DNA of 64,000 nucleotides, taken from Linepithema humile. Taxonomy: Eukaryota; Arthropoda; Insecta; Hymenoptera; Formicidae. Made by a program: the position numbers and the translations under genes. The stretch covers positions 16,945,501 through 17,009,500 of the forward strand of contig NC_090131.1 in assembly GCF_040581485.1 (NCBI RefSeq), in the 5' to 3' direction. Shown here one piece after another: positions 37,775 through 49,195 of this stretch (position 1 is the first letter of the stretch; each line of letters begins with the position of its first letter). The notes beneath the pieces are model-generated. The model searched no databases and was not told where the DNA came from. It was given only the letters and a program-made list of their open reading frames with translations.

Positions 37775-40700
37775 GGCGAAACACACAATCCTCCAGATAT
37801 TGCGCCCTCCCGTTGAATGCCGTTCCTCCTCGTCGCAGAAAAAAAAGGGTTCGCGGCCGCCGCGCCATCGTTGCAGTTTGTACATCCACGTGCGTGCACG
37901 ACATCGCTCGCTTTCGCTGCTGCTGTATTATTCAATGGTACATACGCCTCTCTGCCGAGCCCGCGGCGCGTATACCGGCGCGATGCGTTACGCGGTACGA
38001 GGTAATTATTCTCTTCTGAAATCTGAATGTGATGCAGCGGTGTGCATCACTGATATACTTCTCGTACATTTATTTTAGCGCGTTTTCAACGCGAACTGCG
38101 CATTAGCAAGGCGCTTCTTTCAAAACTCATCTTTTGAAATACGAATGTGTAACGCGAGATAATTAATCAAGTTAAAGTTCGATATTGAATACATAAATAT
38201 ATGTGCTTTAATATTTTATACCTTCATGCGTAAATAATATCTCACAATTTAATTTCGCGATCGCAATCGTTTTTATCATGCGACGCTCCCGATGAATCTG
38301 CCCCGGGTTGAAGTAGTTCTTATCGATCACTGATTTTAATTCGAACCCTCTGAGAAACAAACAGGTGCATCCGCCGATATCGTCATCGCGTAATGAAATC
38401 GAGTTTCGCTCCACAAATATTCACGAAACGATATCTCGTATATATCGCGTCGCGCGGTATTATTAATAAATTTCGCGCCGCTACCTTTCGTTTTAATAGA
38501 CAATAATATTTCTTCCGGTCAATTTATTTTACTTAAGGGAGTTACACGCTAAAGCGTATTAATGGCCAGTTGAGTGTTCAATATCAGTAAATCCTAATCC
38601 CTCGAGCCCGAGATTATTCGCCCGCGTAACTCTGGTCATCGACCAGATGACCGTCATTAGCGAGTGCGCTCTGCGAGCGAGCCGACCGAGGTCCTTTTCA
38701 TCCCTGCAAAGCGGCCAAATTGAACGCGGAACGACGCTTTCGAAAACGGAACACATCGAGCGAGAACGCTCTTCAGAGCAACATGAAAAGCAGCGTGATC
38801 AAAGGAAAAGAGGCAGAGTGGATTGGGTGGAAATGCGAAGAGCGGGATCTGGTTTGAAGGCGTGGCGCGCTCGCGGATGCTTCGACGAATCACTTCTCGT
38901 ATTGACTGCGCTCGCTTTCGCGGCAATCTGAACTCCGGAACCGCCGATGATACGGTCCTTTAAAATGACGTGACGCGACAATTCCGACTGGCGAAAGAAG
39001 ACGCGAATCTAATATCTCGTTCTACATGAATTTCCCGCTTCTACATGATTGATGCTGAATAGAGAGCACCTTCTCCGGCATAATGCAATATGTGACAGGA
39101 ATGAGTGACGATGCATATCGAGTGACTTCAATTCGAATTCATCAGTTATTGAGAATGCACGAGAATAAATGCGCCTCAAGTTTTAATATCATCGGTACAG
39201 ACATCTAAAGAAAGTTGAATAAAGAAATTAATAAAGGTATTTTAATAATATTAAATCAATCGCGATTTTCTTTTTGCAATAAGAAAAATATATCGATAAT
39301 AATAATCCGAAAAAATATAGAGAGCGAACACGCGTCTATATGATCCAAAACATGTGGATAATTGGCATCCCTGATACATGTCGTGCTGATCGACAGCAAC
39401 ATAAGGGGAAGCGAAATGTGCGAGCGCGGAATTACGGCGTTCCATTAGCGAGCATTTTATTTACTACCCTAACGCGCGGTAATCACACGCGTATGCGCCA
39501 AACTGGAATGATTATAAGCACATTTGCTGGAATTATTAATGCGTTAAAAAATATCAAAATAAATCTTTAATTAAAAAAGAACTTCAAAATAATTGATGAC
39601 TAAAAATAAGCCAAAAAAAAATTAAAATTATTACTGTGTACGAAAGCGGTTGAGATGCAATTATCAATCCTTATACGATAATATCGTGCTTTTTAATTTG
39701 ATTTCCGTCATTAAGGTTGAACATGATGACAATTATCAGATAAAACGCGACAATAATGATAGCATTATTACATGTTCATTAGAATTATCTTAAAAACCGG
39801 TTATTATTTGCAATATTCGCCCGTTACATCGGGAACAATTTTCAAACCGTGGCGAGCTCGTTGACGACACCTTTCACGACGTGACGAGCAATAAATCGCC
39901 ATGTAAAGAAACGCTTTAGGAGGTTTGATATGAGGCTGGCGAACCGGTTTGAGGCTGCGTTCGATGCAGATGCGCCGAGACCCCCTACGAAATCTCGTAA
40001 TGAGACGATTTAGACGCGAAATCTACGCTTAAGTCGAGTGTCGACGAGCTCTCTTTCGAGACCGGTAGAAATAAAGACTGATCCTTCCTTCTGAGAGAAC
40101 GTCACGTTGCCTGCGAAGTTCGCACAGCAACATTGTTGATCGCTCAGAGCAATCATAAAAAAAAAAATGATATCGCAATTCTAGATCTCAACTGTCGACT
40201 AGTTTGAATTTTCCAACTTGCGTATAAACTGAGAATAAAACTTATATTAAACTATTATATTAAAAATCTAATTTTCAAATACTTTTCACTTGAATTAAAC
40301 AAATCATGCAATTTTTAATTCGATCAGAGCCCTGATAATTGATTGCAAATTTTTTCCAATGCGTTTGTCGAAAAAAGATTCATATGAGAACAGAAAAAGA
40401 GCGAGCGGAATTTACGAAGAGCACGATATCGCCTAATTCCACTCGCGCCGCGTCAGAGCCTTCCTCGAAGCATTCGCGAAGGAAACGATAGTCTGCATTT
40501 CTGTCGGCATGACAAATCGCGCGAGTCGCGCGGTATCGTTCCGCGGCGACAACGCAACTATTCCATTAAAATTCGCAGCGACGGCGGCGGCGAACGATAA
40601 CGACGCCGTGGATATACTCGGGCGCACTCCGTCGCGGCGTCATCGTTGTCGTCGTCGGCGGCAGCGACGGCGCCGACTAAGCGCACGCGAAAGTTTCGTC

Positions 40701-40938
40701 CATCGCGGCGCTACTTCAACCGTCGGCGAGATTATATGCGGAATCCGTACCTCGATGGTAAACGGGTTTCTATAGGCTCGTGCGAAATACCGGATGGCTT
40801 GACAAGAGCAATTTATCATGCTCGATCTGTATTTGCATACGTCGTCGGAGAGCCCCGTCGCTCATACCCGCCGCGACATCACATAGTCGAGTGCCTTTTG
40901 AAATTTGCGTGTTTGCGAATACGGGGTCGCTCTCTATC

Positions 40939-40944
<6 letters not shown>

Positions 40945-40974
<30 letters not shown>
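40945..40974. repeat. (CT)n microsatellite
   Basis: Thirty bases of uninterrupted CT repeat, which cause Ser/Leu-rich open frames on both strands in this area. Confidence 0.9.
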
Positions 40975-40978
<4 letters not shown>

Positions 40979-41642
40979 TCTCCTCTCTTCCGCTCATTCC
41001 ACCTTCATACGCAATCGCCCTCTGAACTCGGCGAACCCTCCCTCTTTCTCTCGCTCCGCAGCGCATCGCTTCAAACGTTCCCCGACGAATGCTTGCGAGT
41101 TTCTGTTCGAGACAAACGATGCGCGAGATATGAATTCGTGCGCGGGACTTAACTGATCGTTTCGAGAGACCCCCGGACGATGCGTCGCGGCGGCGGTAAT
41201 CGCGGGAACGCTGGACGCTGAGAGAGAGAGAGGAGATCCATCCTATATTCCGTGACGTCCGTCTGCGGTATCGTGAGCCCGATGTCCCGCGAATTCAGTT
41301 ACGTAGGCGCCGCGTTCGATTCTCATCAGCGCGCTTTACCTGTTCCGCAACGGTGGAGCGACGAGCGAGCGATTAACTTGGAAAGCGATGAACAGACCCC
41401 GGCCGACTCGTGTCGGGTAGATCATATCGAGACTATATTTCACATTTCCGTTTACACTCGAAAGATCTTAAGCCCCTTCGCGACCAGAGCGAGTCCAGTT
41501 TTCCCTTGTTCTCCGGTCTCAGCTCCAAGCGTGGGGCCAGCGGTCACGCCTCTTCCCAAACGGCCGTCGGGCGCAATGCTCGATACAGATAAGTCATGTC
41601 CGTCATTTTTCAACACTCGCGACGCGATTCACCCGGGCCTCT

Positions 41643-41656
41643 CCCCCCCCCCCCCC
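41643..41656. repeat. Poly(C) tract
   Basis: A homopolymer of about fourteen C bases inside a proline-rich 185-codon open frame. The frame depends on the length of this tract, which argues against it being a real exon. Confidence 0.8.
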
Positions 41657-44138
41657 ACCAATCTTCCCCCAAACCCCCGTCCGCCTCTTTCAACGGTCGC
41701 ACCGCCGGCAATATCGGACGGACAGCGCGGTGACGACGATTTCTCATCGGCTGCAGCACCGCCGGACTTTTCCAGCGGCGCGAGTTTTATCTCGCGCTTC
41801 CACCCTTAATTTGATTAATCGACGAGGATCTTGACCCTCCGCGCCGGCATTAATCACCGGTCCGGTCGTATGCATACATGGCCGCGGCATTAGGAACACG
41901 CTGGGAGACACGGAGACGGACTCGTCATTTGTTAGAACCGCTTGTTTAGAGAAGCTTTACACACTCGACCGGCTCTTCCGCCCCGGCGCGCGGATATTAA
42001 TGGCAGATTAATTCGGCGATGGTACATCCTTGCGCGAAAGACTCGATGTTACGTGAGAGACTCGGACAAGTTGCGCGCTCGCGATACGCGTCATCTGGCC
42101 GCAATGTAATTTTTATTTATCATAATAATTGCATGTCGCATTCTCTTAGCGTCAGTTTTATTCCGTAGCGTCGATAAAAAAATGTCGGAGAAGAGATGCG
42201 AAAATTCCGTCATAAGAATTTAATTTTTATGTAAATAGCGAAGCAAACGTACGCTTTTTTCACACATTTTCATTAATATAAATTATGAATTTTATAAATA
42301 ATATATTGCGAAATTATATTTTGAGATATTATATCCCTTATGCTAAAACCATGAATGTAAATAAATCCAAAGTATCTAAAGTATCCTAGGCTCTGATTGT
42401 AAATACAAAATCAAGTAGCGCAAAATAAATTTCACAAAAAAAAAAATGTTTCAAGAAAATTTGCTTATTCATGGTTTGGAAACAAGGAGAGCGATATGTA
42501 AAGAGAAAAATTGAGTAAAAACGCGTTATATTGTGCATAAAACACAATGATTATAATTTCCTTTACAATAACTTGTAAATTTTTTTCGTGGTTTTTGTAT
42601 TCTCACATTAAGCGATCGTTGCGCCACTCAATATTAATGCATTAACATCATACGATGACCTACGGAGCAGCGCGGGTAAAAACGGACGATTAGAAAAAAC
42701 GCAGCCGCTATTGCGAGCACTAAACTTTCGCCCTGATTTCGAGTCGGCGGTAGAGCCCCTGGTGCCGGAGGGTCATAGGTTTTGATTTACTAGCTGTTTA
42801 TACCCTTTTCAACCCCTGGGGCCTGCATTATAACCGTGTTTATACTAATAGCCTTGCGCAGAGTCGCGCTAGGTTCACAGGTCTAGGTGTGATTTACCGA
42901 CAATGTTGTCGCTATTAACGCGACGGTAAGAAAGATAAAAATGCGGCACAATAGAGCCGTGCGTACGTCGCGCTCGCAGGCCAAAAGACGATGACAATGA
43001 TATTCGGCTATTATCTGTCAGCTCGTAAGATTATGACTTCCGTCTCAAAGAGCATCGAAAGAAAAAGCTTGGGAGATATCAAAATACGTTCCAAACAAGC
43101 AGCTAGCCGTTTCTGTTGATGGAAATTAAACTGCGTCCGTTTAACTATCATACATCATCCATCCAGAGAGAAAAGCTCGCGATAAACTGACATGAGCAAT
43201 AAACGTAAGATATAAAAGAGGGCATCTATGCAAATCTACCTGAAAATAGCTCTCTTCGATGCATTTGACGCTTAAAAGCGACCATTACTTATCCCACCCG
43301 AGTGACAACGTATAATTTTGGAGATCAACTTGCAATAAATACCGTTTTTTGACGGTGTAAAATAAAGTATCCGTAAATAAGATTGAGCCATTCCACTCGA
43401 GGTCGGTAAATCAAGAAGTCCTGGAGGATGTCATCGCGGATGGAGGTGCGATATCTGCGAGGGAACGGTCGAGCGATACGGTGCGGAGCGGATGGAGGAG
43501 GAAGGAAGGAAGGAGGAACCTGCGCTGGGATCTCCAGTAACAGGATGTAATTATGATCGGTGAGATACGTCACGCATAACCCCCGTATTGACGTCCACAA
43601 ATCACGCTGCACGGCCGGCCATGCGGTATCTCGCGCCACTCGAGGGACTGCGATCCTCAAACTCGAGCGGCCTAACGCGACACTAAATCCAGAATTATGT
43701 ACGCCGCCGCGCGTAGACGTCGACGTGGACGCGCGGAATCTCCCGAGGATTCGCCGTGTCAAACGTAGGAAATGTAATGTCCCCGAAATTAGCACTTAAG
43801 GCGCACTCGTGAGATACTATCACCTGTCCGATGAGACGGGAATGTATGTAGAACATGTGCAGGCTGCACCAGAGAGTTATTTGTCTACAACTTCCGAAAT
43901 ACTCCCACGATTTAATCTTTGTAAGATGTTACTTCGCATTATTCTATCATTGTATGCGGCAGACGCACAGACAATTGTGGAAAAAATAATTATACAAATA
44001 ATATATATTTTGCATAACATAATACATATCATATTAACACACATAACAATGTGTTATCAATTTCATAATATAAAATTATAAAGAGAAGCTACGGAAAAAT
44101 TGTACATTAATAATTCAATAATTTAAGCTACATTGCAA

Positions 44139-47100
44139 TCAAATCGCTTTCGACGTTTTATAAGAATTTCTATAAAAGTTCCAAAAAAGTATTATATTTG
44201 GTATACCATTAATGAATGTGACGATCCCGAGATACTCAGCCATCTTATTATTGCAGGTAGATGTAAAGCCTTGCAGACCACTCGTCATTATGAAGAAAAT
44301 CTGTATCTGTTAAATAATAACATTTAACGCTATTGACAAATATCGAGAGAGATAAAATACTGTGCTTCTGCTCACTATTTGTACGGTAGTAATCCACTTC
44401 TTCAATGGTCGAAGCTTTTGTTGCATGTATAATCCACAAGTGCTCAGGAAGTAATACGAATACATTATTACGTGCACCCAAGCATTGAGCGCTAAGATAC
44501 TCGTCACAAAACCATGGGGGAAATATCTTAGACACAACCAAGCATAAATAACCGTGGAAATGTGATGGTACACGTGTAAAGCAGAAATTTGCTGATATTT
44601 TTTCCTCAATATGAACACAATGGTTTCGCTAAGATCAATTATTTTAAGCAATAGCGCCCACCATATTATTTCAAGTTGCTGCAATAAACACATTGTTAGC
44701 CTGTTATCGGAATCGTTATTTTTTAAATTGCTAATTATTGCAAAGTAGTTTTGCAAAGTCGTGATTGTTTAATATTACTATATCCATTCATCACATATAC
44801 ATATGTATAAGATTTAAACAAGACACAAGTTGTTTATCCTTGAGAATAATATATGCATACACTCTTAGATAAAATTAATGCGCATCATGTTATTGAATAA
44901 AATTAAAAAACGCATTTGCTCTAATTTATTTTCATATGATATACAATTCATTTACCAATTCGAAGTTTAAACTTTTGTTATTCAACATGGTGCGTTAATT
45001 TTGTCCAGCAGTTTATTTGTAAGCAATATATTCAAAATAAATTAATCTTAAAATGTATGATCCGATATCTAGGTAATATATTTATCTAATAAACAATCAT
45101 AATTTCTACTTAACGTTTGCAAAATCAAAACAAACGCGACTTTTTTCTATCAAAAATAAATTAATTAACAAAATAAATTAATTAACAAAATTTTTCATAA
45201 TCGTCAGAAGTGATCAATTCATAATATCCAAAAATACAATTCAAACTTAAAAAAAAAAACAGCATTATAGTTTTGTGTAATAAAAATATTATTAATCTAT
45301 TATTAGAGTTATTATTATTTAAATTGCTAATTTTTGCCTCTTTATATTGTGCAATAAACATCCACTGTAACAATAAAATAAATTCTTTGTTTATCAATGA
45401 CATTGAATAGATACTTAAAATGATTTATCTACAAACAACTTATCTACTTATTTAGAGATAAATATGTATTAAAAATACAGAAATATACATTATGATGTGC
45501 AAAAGTTTCCGACCTGAGAAAATGTTCACTCTGTTTTTCAAAAGCGAGGTCTAAATAAAGTGTAACTAGTATTATTTGTGAGATGTAAGAAAATAAAAGA
45601 AAATAACATTTTTATTGTTTCGTATGTACTCATTTACTAACTTTCTAAACTAGCATGTTCAAAAGTTTGCACTTTTCATATTTTATGTCGAATGGTGCCA
45701 GAGAGTGTCGCTTGATTAAAAATTAAGTTCATTAGTTTTTGGAAGTGAGTGATTGAAAACCAAATTAATTTTTGGTTATACAAATTGGAGAATATACATA
45801 ACTAGCACTCGGAATACTCGGAAGTGCAGGCTACTTTGTTTACTTAATTTTTACATGACTTTAAAATATTCATATATGAACACTGTCACGCTAACTAAAT
45901 AGAATTAACTGTAAATAAATGGTTGAAACAATAAGATAGATTGAAATATTCCTATTAAAAAAATCGGAATAAAGTAATCAAATCATCAGAAGATTGTAAA
46001 TCTTCTTAAGAAATCACTGCTTTACGTTGGAAAATTTGAACTGAATCATCGCAAAATATTGTAGAAAACATGATCTAAAAAATTTTCTACAAAGTAGCAG
46101 GCACGAAAAACACTAGATAAAATCAATAAAATATCAATAAAATTATTAGATAATAGACTGTGACACAAAAAAGACTGCAAGTATCGAAATTACACAAAAA
46201 ATTACGTAGACAAGAAAATGACCTATAAACGACTTATCTATTTATTTGTTACTTGGTCATTACTGCTATATTTAGTCGCTCTAGAAAAAAATCATTAAAA
46301 TTAAAAAATCACCTTTTAAAATTTACTCGATAACTTTAAGTTTAAAGATGTAAAAATTTTGAACTAGCAATTTTAATCAACAGATTTAAATTCAATTAAA
46401 TACCTATAGAAAAGGAGCTAAAGCATCGAATTAAAAGATGTAAATACTCAAATAAAATATTTTATTTATGATTCTAACAAAAGAAAAAAAGAAAAAATTT
46501 CTTTCGATTTCATTAAACGTTTGGTCGACTTCTGCCTCGCCGCTGTGCCACCTGTAGAAGACATGACTACGAAAAATTAATGATAATATATGATTAAACT
46601 ATTTTTATATCAATTATATTGTAAGAGACATTGCTTATTTATTTTAGAAAACAAAGTAACCAAAGACTTTTAAAAATGCTTATTCAAACTCTTAAATGTT
46701 AGAAATAATATTAATTAAAATTTACTTAAATCCCGCTTTCGAAAAAAAAAACAAAAATTATCTCTAACCGAAAACTCTTGCATGTTATTATATAAATATA
46801 TGCTATTTGATTGTATCTTTACTTGTAACTACAAGTAAAGTGCAAACTAGCTGAAAACAATTTCAAAACGTACAACTCGACTACTTGAAAATTCCGAGTA
46901 CTAGTTATGTATATTCTCCAATTTGTATAACCAAAAATTAATTTGGTTTTCAATCACTCACTTCCAAAAACTAATGAACTTAATTTTTAATCAAGCGACA
47001 CTCTCTGGCACCATTCGACATAAAATATGAAAAGTGCAATTGCATTTCTTGATGATTAAGATTTTATACAAAAAAAAATTTCTTGTAAAAACATGATTTA

Positions 47101-47560
47101 CACAGAACATGTGCATATAACACATTCCAGCGTAAATAATTAACTTTTACGTACCTTCTCGATGTTATTACCGCAAATTTGATCAAAGGAATCGCAATAT
47201 TTCCACAGGGCAGTGAATGGTCTACCATATACCACGATGTTAAACACTATCAAAAAATTTGCGATAACTTGGAAAACATTGTAGCACTGCATAAATCCTT
47301 TCAATGAATAAGGCTGCCTGTCCTTCATAAATTTCGGGCCGCTAACGTAAATAATATATAAATAGACTAGAATAATACTAAGCGTTGGTATTGGCGAAGG
47401 TACTAAGGCCCATCTCATCGTTCGCAAATCTGTGAATTCTATATAATATGGCCTAATGTAATTGTTGTAAGAAAAGAAAAACTTTGTAATATAAAGAAAT
47501 TTACAAATTAAAAAAAAATGTAGTCCGATTTCTTTGATAAACTTAAAGCTTACCAGCCAT
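44139..47560 (-). CDS. ELO-family very-long-chain fatty acid elongase, four-exon gene
   Basis: ELO elongases are ER membrane condensing enzymes (3-ketoacyl-CoA synthases) that start each two-carbon extension of long acyl chains. In insects they feed cuticular hydrocarbon, wax and pheromone synthesis. Proposed minus-strand exons are 47560-47554 (ATGGCTG, donor GTAAGC), 47429-47155 (donor GTACGT), 44678-44376 (acceptor TTATTGCAG, donor GTGAGC) and 44306-44139 (stop TGA). All phases agree and give 250 residues, slightly short for the family. Visible motifs are GPKFMKDRQPYSLK, LRKK near 118, HVYHH at 129-133, NAWVHVIMYSYY, and TTVQIIQ spanning the third junction (TxxQxxQ). The usual KxxExxDT block reads KIIDLSET, with E for the second D. 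Several hydrophobic segments suit a multi-pass protein. The N-terminus before DLRTMRW is only MA, so exon 1 is the least certain part. It may be functional; expression is unknown. Confidence 0.85.
44690..45403 (-). pseudogene. Decayed duplicate of the ELO intron 2/exon 3 boundary
   Basis: Minus-strand sequence at about 45350-45289 closely matches the end of intron 2 at about 44750-44690. Both contain AATTAGCAATTTAAA followed by similar AT-rich sequence, down to the place where exon 3 begins. After that point the upstream copy diverges (translation around ...FGYYELITSDD...), has no HxxHH and reaches a stop. The copy lies inside the large intron of the elongase gene. I infer a partial tandem duplication of exon 3 that has decayed, or the remnant of a lost neighbouring ELO gene. 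The start and end given enclose both copies. Confidence 0.55.
45494..45672. repeat. Possible Tc1-like terminal fragment
   Basis: GTGCAAAAGTTTCCGACC at about 45499 and the inverse-like GTTCAAAAGTTTGCAC at about 45657 resemble Tc1-type termini and border a 170-bp AT-rich segment immediately left of the foldback element. The match is short, and no target duplication was confirmed. Confidence 0.25.
45667..47039. mobile_element. Foldback element with 149-bp terminal inverted repeats in ELO intron 2
   Basis: The arms 45667-45815 and 46891-47039 are reverse complements over 149 bp with a single mismatch (45806/46900). They begin TTGCACTTTTCATATTTT. The 1075-bp interior is AT-rich and has no transposase-like frame; it contains a 10-bp hairpin CTTTACTTGT-AACT-ACAAGTAAAG at 46817-46840. 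I see no clear target duplication (left flank ends AAAAGT, right flank starts TTGCAT). It is best described as a non-autonomous DNA transposon of unknown family. The near-identity of the arms implies a recent insertion or arm conversion. If the elongase is transcribed, the intron can form a long hairpin. Confidence 0.8.
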
Positions 47561-47835
47561 CCTTCAGAATGTAATAGAGTTAGCGAAACTAAAACACTTT
47601 ACGTTAGCTTCACTCTAGTTGATGCTTATTCTGTAACGAAATAACCACGACTACCGCGCCACAGAAAGATCAGCGCTTTTAAAGCAATAACATTACATAA
47701 TATGCATATGCATTACTCATGTAGAATTCTTTCGAATTTGGCAGCATAAATACTGGCCAGTATTTCAATAGAAATAAATGCCTGGATATTGAGATTGACA
47801 TTTTTAACTTTATCACATTCTTGTTAAACTATTAG
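47561..47835 (-). promoter_or_regulatory. Upstream region of the ELO gene
   Basis: This is the short interval between the elongase ATG and the mariner remnant. On the minus strand, CTTTTAAAG at 47676-47684 is TATA-like and about 115 bp upstream of the ATG. A perfect 18-bp palindrome, AAATACTGGCCAGTATTT, lies at 47748-47765 and could bind a dimeric factor. Neither is proven; the assignment rests on position and sequence only. Confidence 0.3.
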
Positions 47836-48192
47836 TCAATTACATAAACAGACAAACATTGTTTTGACAAATTTCGTTGTAAAATTGACTAAATGTCGAA
47901 GTGTGGTCGATCTATCAATTTTTAACTTTTCAGCAACTATTTGTGTTGAAACCCAAGGATTAGTATCCACACAATTGCGACTAATGTCATCATTAACATT
48001 AGAACCGGAGCGCGGCTGATCTTCGAGATTAAGATCTCCCCGTTTAAATTTTTCGAACCATCTTTCGCAGGTTGGAATCGACACAGTGTTTTCTCCAAAT
48101 ACGTCATAAGCGTTTCTTGCCGTATTTGAAATGCCTGTTCCTCTCCGACATTCGTACATCATGATTACACGTAAATGAACTCTGTCAATCAT
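47836..48192 (-). pseudogene. Truncated mariner (Tc1/mariner) transposase
   Basis: The 118-residue translation matches the N-terminal DNA-binding half of mariner transposases. It has a first helix-turn-helix region (RVIMMYECRRGTGISNTARN), then CERWFEKFKRGDLNLEDQPRSG, then a second helix-turn-helix (WVSTQIVAEKLKIDRSTTLRHL). Full mariner transposases are about 340 residues and carry a C-terminal D,D34D catalytic domain; here the frame diverges after LRHL and stops. The copy therefore cannot encode an active enzyme. It sits about 280 bp upstream of the elongase start, on the same strand. I could not identify its inverted repeats. Confidence 0.85.
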
Positions 48193-48597
48193 TTTTAATT
48201 TTCATTGAAAACAACGGAACTAACTAGAATCAAATCAATTCTTGTTTAACTTGAAAGCGTAATCTATCCAATAGTATGAACATATCAGCATATTTTTTCA
48301 GTGTGCCGTGAAACTGCACACATTAAGTATGACATCTATCACGAAAACCATTAAAATTGCATTCACCCAATACTTTAAAAAACAATTCTTAAATTAATTT
48401 TCCGAAGAGTTTGCTTTTATCATTTTTATATTATTATCAATTTTATTATGGTTATAATTTAATTCAATGTATTATTAAACATTGACTGAAATACACGTCA
48501 GGAATCGATTGTATACAACATACTGACGTTTTCTAATGTATTAATGCACATTTTAGCAATTTGGCAAAAAACAGATCGTCTTTCAGGTGTTAAATAG

Positions 48598-49077
48598 ATA
48601 TTTTTTTATGACGTTCATGATATAAATTATGTATTACTTCATATACATGACTTTATTCGTTTAAATTCTAATTTATTTTATTGTCTTTTTTTGTATTTTA
48701 TTGTCTTTGTGTACTGTATTTTATTGTCTTTTTTAGATGACTCTCCTTCTTGTTTACTGACTTTTAATTCTTAACGCATGATTTTTCTCAAATTTTTACG
48801 CACTGCGTATTATCCAATTTTCCTTAATAATCTCGGTAATTTCAATAATACCTACAAAATACATAGTGAGAACCCAAGAAAAAATGGTATAATTGGTCAG
48901 ATGTAAATATATATAATTAGTTATAAAAAAATCTAATATTTTTTTATGACGTTCATGATATAAATTATGTATTACTTCATATGCATGACTTCATTTGTTT
49001 AAATTCTAATTTATTTTACTGTCTTTTTTAGATGACTTTCCTTCTTGTTTACTGACTTTTTATTTATAACGCATGAC
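48598..49077. repeat. Diverged direct repeat pair
   Basis: About 140-185 bp beginning ATTTTTTTATGACGTTCATG occurs at 48598-48782 and again at 48937-49077. The first copy is longer because a TATTTTATTGTCTTTT-like unit is present about three times. The rest aligns with few changes through GATGACT-TCCTTCTTGTTTACTG. Confidence 0.8.
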
Positions 49078-49190
49078 ATCTAATAACATACGTAATTTTA
49101 TATGATTATATAAAATATTACATGTTATCAGATCTTTTCATAACTAATTATATATATTTACATCTGACTATATTATACCATTTTTTCTCG
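48878..49190. mobile_element. MITE-like inverted-repeat element
   Basis: Sequence 48878-48934 (GAAAAAATGGTATAATTGG onward) is the near-complement of 49131-49190. These arms of about 57-60 bp enclose the second copy of the direct repeat. The arrangement suggests a small non-autonomous DNA transposon that carries or duplicated the direct-repeat segment. There is no coding frame. Family and target duplication are not established. Confidence 0.55.
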
Positions 49191-49195
49191 GGAAA

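Larger units (their letters stand above)
13958..44138. other. About 30 kb without a recognised gene
   Basis: Open frames of up to 185 codons occur in the CpG-rich parts. They overlap one another in several frames, are biased to R, S, P and A, and show no recognised motif, so I leave them out. AT-rich islands occur near 14000-14160, 17180-17400, 23640-23940, 24400-24560, 27480-27680, 34780-35140, 35540-35740, 36600-37020, 40140-40380 and 42230-42600. The stretch holds many GA/CT tracts. It may be intergenic, or introns of a gene whose exons are outside the window. Confidence 0.5.

Noticed and set aside
41252..41809. Longest open frame in the window, 185 codons, proline/serine-rich
   Set aside because: It runs through a poly(C) tract whose length sets the frame, has no recognisable motif, and overlaps other frames in CpG-rich DNA. 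It is likely chance.
43325..43795. 156-codon minus-strand frame downstream of the elongase
   Set aside because: It shows no similarity to ELO or any family I know, and lies beyond the elongase stop in GC-rich DNA.
44690..44756. Upstream in-frame extension of the elongase exon 3 open frame as coding sequence
   Set aside because: The stretch has no counterpart in ELO proteins. The TTATTGCAG acceptor at 44679 restores the family alignment in phase.
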